Made by a program: the position numbers and the translations under genes. From Pseudomonadota bacterium (GTDB lineage: Bacteria > Myxococcota_A > UBA9042 > GCA-2863065), in the NCBI GenBank assembly GCA_947498315.1, contig CANMLD010000014.1:1-40115 (forward strand): a DNA stretch of 40,115 nt. Reading direction: 5' to 3'. The notes beneath the pieces are model-generated. The model had not been told where the DNA came from, ran no database searches, and saw only the letters and a program-made list of their open reading frames with translations. The first letter of the stretch is position 1, and the number at the start of each line of letters is the position of its first letter. Shown here piece by piece: positions 34,458-40,115 of this stretch.

Positions 34458-37400
34458 CTACTTCTCCGGCGATTTCTCTCGAATGCTGCCGTCCGGCTTC
34501 GGGTCCAAGATGACGAACTGGACGCGACGATTCTTCTGCTTGCCGTCTTTGGTCTTGTTGGACTCGATCGGCTTCGACTCGCCGTGACCGACGAAGGTGA
34601 GGCGCTCGACGTCGATGTCGCCCTTCTCCACGAGGTAGTTCACGACCGACAGCGCACGCTTCTCGGAGAGCGTCTGATTGCGCTTCGTCGGACCGTCGCT
34701 GTCGGTGTGGCCCTGGACCTCGACCTTCTTGATACGGTCCTTCTTCTTCAGAATCGTGATGACCGCGTCGAGCACCGGGAAGCTGACCGGGCGGATGACC
34801 GCCTTGTTCGTCTCGAACTCCACGCGCTCGTAGATCTCGATGGCGCCGTTCTTCTCCTCGGCGAGGCACTGGCCGTCGGCGCCCTTCTCGCACGGGCCGG
34901 GCTCGGGGCAACCGTCTTCGTCCTCGAACTGGTCCTTGTCCTCCGGCTCCATCGCGCACTTGTCGCTCAGGTCGAGGACACCGTCCTTGTCGTTGTCCGG
35001 ATCCGGGCAGCCGTTGTCGTCCTCGAAGCCGTCCTTGTCTTCGGGATCATTGGGACACTCGTCCTTGACGTCCAAGATGCCGTCCTTGTCGTTGTCCGGA
35101 TCGGGGCAGCCGTTCTCGTCTTCGAACTTGTCCTTGTCCTCCGGCTCGAGGCGGCACTGATCAACCACGTCGAGGATGCCGTCCTTGTCGTCGTCGAGGT
35201 CCGGGCAGCCGTCCGAGTCCTCGAACTTGTCCTTGTCCTCAGGCTCGTTCACGCACTGGTCGACATGGTCGAAGAGGCCATCGCCGTCGGTGTCCTTGCG
35301 GCCATCGGCGACATAACCCGCCTGCAGCATGACTCGAAAGTCAGGGGTCCCAATGGCCTCCTTGATCCCGGGCCCACCTGCGGCGACGACGTGAAATCCG
35401 GCGATGGTGTAGCCGAGGCCGACGAGCACCTCGAGCGGGTTGTAGCTGCCGTCGCGCACTTCCTGACTGGGGTCGAGCGGATCCCGCTGCTTGGCCATCT
35501 GAACTCCGCCCGACAGCGCCACGAGCGCGTCGAGCCCTTTCACGCCGATGTTGCCACGCGCGCCGATGCCATAACGAAAGAGGTCGTCATTGACGACGTT
35601 GAACACCTGCGAGCGCGAGCGTATGTGATAGCCGAGGTTCGCGGCGATCTTCCAATCTCCAGGGAGCGCGTAGTCGAGGCTGACTTCGGGCTCCACCCGA
35701 ACCGAACCTTCTCCATTGAACGACTCGGTGTCCCCCGTCGGCATCCACACGTTCACGCGAAACCCGAAGCCGAAGCCCTTCCACTTCTCCTGGGCCGACT
35801 TCTCGAGCATCGCCTTCACATCGAAGCCGAGCCCGACCCGAATGTCGCCCATCGCGAACCCGGTGAGGTCCGAGGCGCCGCGTCCAGCGACGCCGTACTC
35901 CGCGTCACCGACCCCGACGACGACGGGGATGCCGGCGTCGATCTGCATCCAATCGAACACGCCGATACCGCCGATGAGCTCGAAGCGGACCTGGCCTGGG
36001 ATGACGATGCCGTCTGCACGGGGATCGCCGTCGCCGACTTTCACGAGCGCGAGCGGCTCATGGGCGTACATGACGCCGAGCTCGACGTTCCAGCCGAGGT
36101 GGCCGAGCGTCTTGGACGTGGACAGGTTCAAGATGCCGACCTTGTCCGAGACGTGTCGGAACTGCTCGACCGCGAGCTCACCGGACTGCGCGCGTGCGCC
36201 GCCGGAAAACCCCAAGGCCACCGCCACCACGGCGCCTCCGGTGACGCTCGCCCCGGTACGCCGACGCCGAAGCAGCCACGCGACCATCAGGCACCCGAGC
36301 ACGAGCATCCCTGCCCCACCGGACGTCGAGACTGCCCCGGTACTACACGCGCCACCGCCGCGAAGGGCGAGGCCGCTGACCGAGCGGTCGACGGTCTCGT
36401 TGCCGTCCCCGTAGTCGCAGCGGTCGCCGACACCGTCCTGGTCGGCGTCGACCTGATCGGCGTTCGGGTTGAAGGGGCAGTTGTCGACCGTGTCGGCGAT
36501 CTTGTCGCCATCGAGGTCTGCGAGCGGCTCGGGCGGCTCGTTGGGGTCGGATTCGTCGTCATCGACCGCCCCATTGCCGTCGGTGTCCTCGACGCCATCG
36601 GGCGTGCCGTCGTCGTCAGTATCGATTTTCGTCGGGTCGGTCGTGGTGCTCGGATCGTCGTCCGGAGTGACCTCGCCGTCCGTGCCGCGGTAGGGCACTC
36701 CCCCGTCGGACACACCCGGCGGGATGGGTTCGTCCACGCCGGCTTCGAGGCCGTCGCCGATGCCATCGCCGTCCGTGTCCGAGTCCATCGGGTCGGTCGG
36801 GCCGAAAGGATCGAGCGGGCCCGTGCCGTTCTCTTCGTCGCCATCGGAGAGCATGTCGTCGTCTGTGTCGGCGTCGAGCGGGTTCGTGTCGTTGGCCGGA
36901 TCATAGTCGGCCGGCGTGGTCCAGTCGATCTCCTCGTCATCTTCGAGACCGTCGCCGTCGGTGTCGGCGTCGTTCGGGTCGGTGCCGAGGATCTCCTCGT
37001 CCGTATTGAGGATCCCGTCACCGTCGAGGTCGTCGGGCTGGCACGTGAAACCGTTCCCTTCGTAGGTCGGGTTGCAGGTGCACGTGTAGGCGCCTGGCGT
37101 GTCCTGGCAGGACGCGTTGGCGTCGCACAGATTCAGCAGCGGGTCGTTGCATTCGTTGACGTTCACACAGACGAGGCCGGACAGGGCGGCTACGTAGCCG
37201 GACGCACAGTCGTCGGCACCGACGTTCGGGTTCCGGTCTCCGAGGCTGAGCGCGCCGTCGAGGCCGACGTCCTCCACGCCGTCTCGAATGCCGCCATCGT
37301 CGGTGTCGGTGTCGACCGGGCTCGTGGTCGTGCTCGGATCAGCGTCCGCGACGAAGAGGACCGTGTCCTGTCCCTGCGGCGCGGCGAGGCCACGTTCGAT

Positions 37401-38960
37401 ACCGTCGAGGAGCCCGTCGTTATCGGTGCCTGAGTCGTTTGGATCGGTCTCGCCAGCGCCCGTGGTGCCGGAGCCGCCGATGGTGAGCCCCGTCACGGCA
37501 CCGTTCTTGTTCGTGTCCTCGAACCCATCGAGGAGCCCGTCTTCGTCGCTGTCGTCGTCGTTCGGATCCGTCGTGGACGTGGGGTCGGCGTCCGGGGTGA
37601 AGCCCGGGGCCGTGCCCGCGTACCCGATCTGGCCGCGGTCGGCCGCGCGGGAGGGGACTCCGACGGTGACGCCGACCTCGAGCCCATCGGCGAGGCCATC
37701 GTCATCCGAATCGGGATCGAGGGGATCGGTGAACCCGACTCCAAAGAGCGGGCCCAGCCCGAGCACCTCATCGCCATCGGAGATCGCGTCGTCGTCGGTG
37801 TCCGCGTCGAGCGGGTTCGTGTCAGTGAGTGGATCGTACGCTGCCGCGATGGTCCCGCCAATCTCGGCGCTGTCCGTAAGGCCGTCGTCATCGGTGTCAT
37901 CGTCGTTCGGATCGGTACCGAGGATGAACTCTTCGGAGTCGCCGATGCCGTCGAGGTCGTTGTCGACGAGGACGCACGTGAGGCCGACGAGGACCGTCCC
38001 CTCGACGCAGGCGATGCGGACGTTGACCGAGTCCGTGGCGCTCTGCCCGGTGCCATCATCGACGACTGTGGCCGTGATGAGCGCGTTGGTTCCGGGCAGC
38101 AGCCCCCAGCTGGCAGGGATGGCGAAAGACCACGTGCCATTGGCCGAGGCGACGACCGTGGCGCTGTTCTGGCCGATGGTGATGGTAACGGTGACGCCGG
38201 GCTCGGCTTTGCCCGTGATGGTCGCGGTAGGGAGGACCGAGGCTGCCGCCGCCGGCGTGAGAATCTCGACGTAAGTACCGATGATGATGGGGTTCGTGAC
38301 GGAGAGTTCCAGGACCGGATCACCCTGCTGGTTGTTGTCCCAGCACATGAAGTCCTTGTCGAGCGTCCGGCCGTTGGCCGACGTCGCCACCCACGCACGC
38401 TGCGTGCCGGTCTTCAGCGGGAAGGGATCTCCCGCCGTCAGGCTGATGAGCTCGAGGAAGGGGACCGCCCAGGTGAGGTAGAAGTCTGGGTCGCCGTTGA
38501 TGTTGCTGCCATCTCCGGTCGGATCGACGCGCACCCAGCCCCCGACGGTGGGCGTGAACACCTTGAGGATGGTGTCGTCGGAGCGACGCACGAAGAGGAC
38601 CTCTTCGGTGATCCCGTTGGTGACGATGGCGTATTCGTACTGACTGGTGTTGCCGTCGGTATCGAGGCCGAAACCCCACCCGAACTGATCGAGTGGGGCC
38701 GACCCCCCACCGGCGAGCGGCGACGCGTCGACGCGCACCCGGAGGTAGAGGTAGGTGCCGTCGTCCGTGTAACCCATGGCGGGGAACGTGGCGTTTCCAA
38801 CGATGTCGCGGGAGCCATTGGCGCCCGGCTCGTCCGCGATGAGGTCGGTCGAGCCTGCACCGACCGCACAACTGGCCGTCGTGAAAACAGTCGGCCACGT
38901 CGTCGGCGGAAGCGTGTCCGCGTCGGCGGCTCCCGATGCGAGGACGGCACCGATGGCCAT
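34458..38960 (-). CDS. Fused TSP3/EGF/MYXO-CTERM surface protein and OmpA-family protein
   Basis: One uninterrupted frame of about 1500 codons. Part one: an exported N-terminal domain; an Ig-like domain (about 223-320); TSP3 calcium-binding repeats; a calcium-binding EGF-like domain (about 598-640); more TSP3; and a MYXO-CTERM-like tail with Cys872, hydrophobic helix and RRRR. Part two begins inside that tail: ATG at 36287 (codon 892) opens a good signal peptide (MVAWLLRRRR..., cut after GGARA), then an outer-membrane barrel, TSP3 repeats and an OmpA peptidoglycan-binding domain (about 1373-1493). So this is either a fusion processed at the sorting site, or two overlapping in-frame genes. The N-terminus is odd: a signal-like stretch (RSRSQLALTA) lies upstream of this ATG with no in-frame start except codons in repeat copy 3 (TTG at 39140). 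Confidence 0.8.
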   Translation of the reverse strand: MAIGAVLASGAADADTLPPTTWPTVFTTASCAVGAGSTDLIADEPGANGSRDIVGNATFPAMGYTDDGTYLYLRVRVDASPLAGGGSAPLDQFGWGFGLDTDGNTSQYEYAIVTNGITEEVLFVRRSDDTILKVFTPTVGGWVRVDPTGDGSNINGDPDFYLTWAVPFLELISLTAGDPFPLKTGTQRAWVATSANGRTLDKDFMCWDNNQQGDPVLELSVTNPIIIGTYVEILTPAAAASVLPTATITGKAEPGVTVTITIGQNSATVVASANGTWSFAIPASWGLLPGTNALITATVVDDGTGQSATDSVNVRIACVEGTVLVGLTCVLVDNDLDGIGDSEEFILGTDPNDDDTDDDGLTDSAEIGGTIAAAYDPLTDTNPLDADTDDDAISDGDEVLGLGPLFGVGFTDPLDPDSDDDGLADGLEVGVTVGVPSRAADRGQIGYAGTAPGFTPDADPTSTTDPNDDDSDEDGLLDGFEDTNKNGAVTGLTIGGSGTTGAGETDPNDSGTDNDGLLDGIERGLAAPQGQDTVLFVADADPSTTTSPVDTDTDDGGIRDGVEDVGLDGALSLGDRNPNVGADDCASGYVAALSGLVCVNVNECNDPLLNLCDANASCQDTPGAYTCTCNPTYEGNGFTCQPDDLDGDGILNTDEEILGTDPNDADTDGDGLEDDEEIDWTTPADYDPANDTNPLDADTDDDMLSDGDEENGTGPLDPFGPTDPMDSDTDGDGIGDGLEAGVDEPIPPGVSDGGVPYRGTDGEVTPDDDPSTTTDPTKIDTDDDGTPDGVEDTDGNGAVDDDESDPNEPPEPLADLDGDKIADTVDNCPFNPNADQVDADQDGVGDRCDYGDGNETVDRSVSGLALRGGGACSTGAVSTSGGAGMLVLGCLMVAWLLRRRRTGASVTGGAVVAVALGFSGGARAQSGELAVEQFRHVSDKVGILNLSTSKTLGHLGWNVELGVMYAHEPLALVKVGDGDPRADGIVIPGQVRFELIGGIGVFDWMQIDAGIPVVVGVGDAEYGVAGRGASDLTGFAMGDIRVGLGFDVKAMLEKSAQEKWKGFGFGFRVNVWMPTGDTESFNGEGSVRVEPEVSLDYALPGDWKIAANLGYHIRSRSQVFNVVNDDLFRYGIGARGNIGVKGLDALVALSGGVQMAKQRDPLDPSQEVRDGSYNPLEVLVGLGYTIAGFHVVAAGGPGIKEAIGTPDFRVMLQAGYVADGRKDTDGDGLFDHVDQCVNEPEDKDKFEDSDGCPDLDDDKDGILDVVDQCRLEPEDKDKFEDENGCPDPDNDKDGILDVKDECPNDPEDKDGFEDDNGCPDPDNDKDGVLDLSDKCAMEPEDKDQFEDEDGCPEPGPCEKGADGQCLAEEKNGAIEIYERVEFETNKAVIRPVSFPVLDAVITILKKKDRIKKVEVQGHTDSDGPTKRNQTLSEKRALSVVNYLVEKGDIDVERLTFVGHGESKPIESNKTKDGKQKNRRVQFVILDPKPDGSIREKSPEK
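36259..36350 (-). other. Shared MYXO-CTERM anchor and internal signal peptide
   Basis: This stretch codes GGACSTG, a hydrophobic helix and RRRR, the MYXO-CTERM pattern. The same codons from ATG 36287 are the n-region and part of the h-region of a signal peptide for the OmpA part. No stop codon separates them. Confidence 0.6.
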
Positions 38961-39016
38961 GGCAGTGAGGGCCAGCTGGGAGCGAGACCGCGCGAGACCA
39001 CCTAGGGAGGTCGCTG

Positions 39017-39194
39017 AGTGGGTCGGACAAAATGGAGATTGGCGTAGACCGCGCAATTTTCGACGCAGCGCGTTGGCGCCGACAGGCGCGTACTCGAGCG
39101 ACGAAGTCGGGCTGCATCGCCCGTCGAGGAGCGAGAGCAACTCGATGCTCGAAAATTGCCGGTGGACGCCAACCGGAGTTTTGTCCGGCCCACT
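39017..39194 (+). repeat. Dispersed repeat element, copy 3, with long terminal inverted repeats
   Basis: A complete 178-bp copy. Both ends begin AGTGGGYCGGACAAAA, and the imperfect inverted arms (39017-39066 and 39148-39194) pair over almost 50 bases through GGCGT, ACCG and GCAATTTTCGA. The core contains a GCGCC-GACA-GGCGC hairpin and CGGGC-TGCATC-GCCCG. This is the structure of a MITE or palindromic unit. Its left end lies 56 bases from the ATG of the 1500-codon gene. Confidence 0.85.
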
Positions 39195-39759
39195 GCGTCA
39201 ACACGTGGCGCCGATACGTCGCCTGCTCGCGTCCCTGCTTGCTACCGGACCTGACCTAGCTCTCTCATCGCTCTACCCTCATTTGGCGGCCGTGCCGCTT
39301 CCTATGCCGCGACGCCGAGCAAGCCGGCGAGCGCAAGTGGCACACAAACTCACGCGCGGGCGGAGGGTAAAGAACTGTTGGGCTGACCACCAATTTTATT
39401 GGCGTCATCCGGGAGTCCATCAACGTGATGGATGGACCGAGTCGGACGGCGAGACGTCGACGTGGCCGCGCAAAGTGAGGGTTCGAGCGCCACCAGCGAC
39501 AGCGACCTGCGAGCGCTACCTCCAGCTTTGTTTGCCCGAGGTCGCCAACTCCGAGGGAGCGATGCTGCCTGAGAGCCTGTCGTGCATCAAAACGACCGAA
39601 TTCCAGCCAACTTCTATCATTCGAGGAATTGATGACTCGCTCTTGACACAGAGTCATCCCAGCGAAATAGTCGACCGGTGGGGTGGCGCCCCTCGGAAAT
39701 GACATCAGCCGAAGCAGACGCGAGGCCTGAGGCCGATGCCGTCTAGAGGAGCGGGAAGT
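39195..39759. other. 565-bp intergenic region
   Basis: No coding frame here is convincing on either strand; base composition is less GC-rich than in neighbours (ATTTTATTGG, GAATTCC, CTATCATTCG). The only signal seen is a promoter-like pair at 39643-39671 ahead of the last gene. Confidence 0.55.
39643..39671 (+). promoter_or_regulatory. Candidate sigma-70-type promoter
   Basis: TTGACA at 39643-39648, a 17-base spacer, and AATAGT at 39666-39671 (four of six matches to TATAAT). It lies 88 bases before the ATG at 39760 in an AT-richer stretch, on the correct strand for the Cys-rich lipoprotein gene. Confidence 0.4.
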
Positions 39760-40115
39760 ATGACGCGACGATAGGCACGTTCGTTTGGCACGCTGGCAAT
39801 GACCTTGGCGGCTCTCCTCACGACCCTCGGCTCCTGCGCCGAGGAGTCACCGAGCTGCGGTGATTCGAAGGTCGAAGGCGGCGAAGAATGTGACCTCGGC
39901 GCGGAAAACGTCGACACCGGCACCTGCACCACCACCTGCACGGCCCCCGTCTGCGGCGACGGCTTCATCCAAAAGGGGTCCGGTGAAGAGTGCGACGACG
40001 GCAACTACACAGACTATGACGGCTGCACGAACGAGTGCCGGCTGGCCCGGTGTGGCGACGGGATCCTCCAAGCGACTGAAGCGTGTGACGACGGTAACGC
40101 GGACAACGCCGACGG
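39760..40115 (+). pseudogene. DUF4215-type Cys-rich lipoprotein, 5' part, with early stop codon; runs off the window
   Basis: AGAGGAG lies eight bases before the ATG at 39760, which reads Met-Thr-Arg-Arg and then TAG at 39772. The same frame continues as a perfect lipoprotein signal (RSFGTLAMTLAALLTTLGSC) and Cys-rich repeats: CGDGFIQKGSGEECDDGN, YDGCTNEC, CGDGILQATEACDDGN. These are the myxobacterial DUF4215 repeats of surface proteins. The stop therefore falls in the n-region of the signal peptide. Either a nonsense mutation or a base error has occurred, or translation begins at the ATG at 39799, which would leave a signal peptide with no positive n-region. The 3' end is outside the window. 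Confidence 0.7.

Noticed and set aside
34584-37433. 949-codon plus-strand open frame
   Set aside because: It is antisense to the TSP3/OmpA gene. The repeated Asp-rich codons on the minus strand keep the opposite strand open; its Val/Asp/Arg-biased composition has no protein-like domains.

Overview
The window is a GC-rich chromosomal segment that looks like Myxococcota (the old delta-proteobacterial myxobacteria group). The signs are three proteins ending in a MYXO-CTERM-like tail (Cys, membrane helix, Arg cluster), calcium-binding thrombospondin type 3 (TSP3) repeats fused to OmpA, a DUF4215-type Cys-rich repeat protein, a lysyl oxidase, a CPBP intramembrane protease with an extracytoplasmic insert, and dense genes with frequent 1-4 nt overlaps. 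No tRNA, rRNA, CRISPR, insertion sequence or phage genes were seen.

Layout. 1-223 is one copy of a dispersed hairpin-rich repeat. It is followed by a frameshifted outer-membrane-type gene (306-1225), an RsmB/NOP2-type RNA methyltransferase (-), a CPBP protease (+), a His/Tyr-rich lipoprotein (-), and a sulfatase-fold lipoprotein whose nucleophile position is Thr. Twelve 14-bp tandem repeats follow, then a VapBC-like toxin-antitoxin pair, a membrane-anchored Ala-Glu-Pro repeat protein (-), and an ATP-grasp enzyme overlapping a MepA-family murein endopeptidase. Next come a Bax inhibitor-1 homologue (-) divergent from murI, an unrecognised protein (-), a 17-bp tandem array, and a coupled HEAT-repeat/HAMP pair (-). 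A Cys-rich MYXO-CTERM protein (-) is divergent from xseA, which is coupled to an NtrC-type regulator, a lipoprotein-like alpha/beta hydrolase and a fluoride-type CLC transporter. A second repeat copy sits near 23 kb. It is followed by a UbiB-type kinase coupled to a ribbon-helix-helix/zinc-ribbon regulator with a palindromic operator candidate, a GGDEF cyclase and an AmpG-like MFS carrier. The last third holds a spermidine-synthase-like membrane protein, an OsmC-like remnant, a MYXO-CTERM protein overlapping a lysyl oxidase, and a very long ORF that joins a TSP3/EGF/MYXO-CTERM surface protein to an OmpA-family protein. The third repeat copy lies at the 5' end of that ORF. The window closes in a DUF4215 lipoprotein gene with an apparent early stop codon.

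Theme. Much of the coding capacity is for the cell envelope: surface proteins, their likely sorting protease, murein precursor supply and hydrolysis, and outer-membrane proteins. The most interesting points are the fused MYXO-CTERM/OmpA ORF in which one hydrophobic segment seems to serve as both a C-terminal anchor and a signal peptide, the lysyl oxidase with conserved copper and cofactor residues, the Thr-nucleophile sulfatase-fold protein, the terminal-inverted-repeat element, and the two minisatellite-like arrays placed at stop codons. All calls are from reading the sequence; no database search was run.
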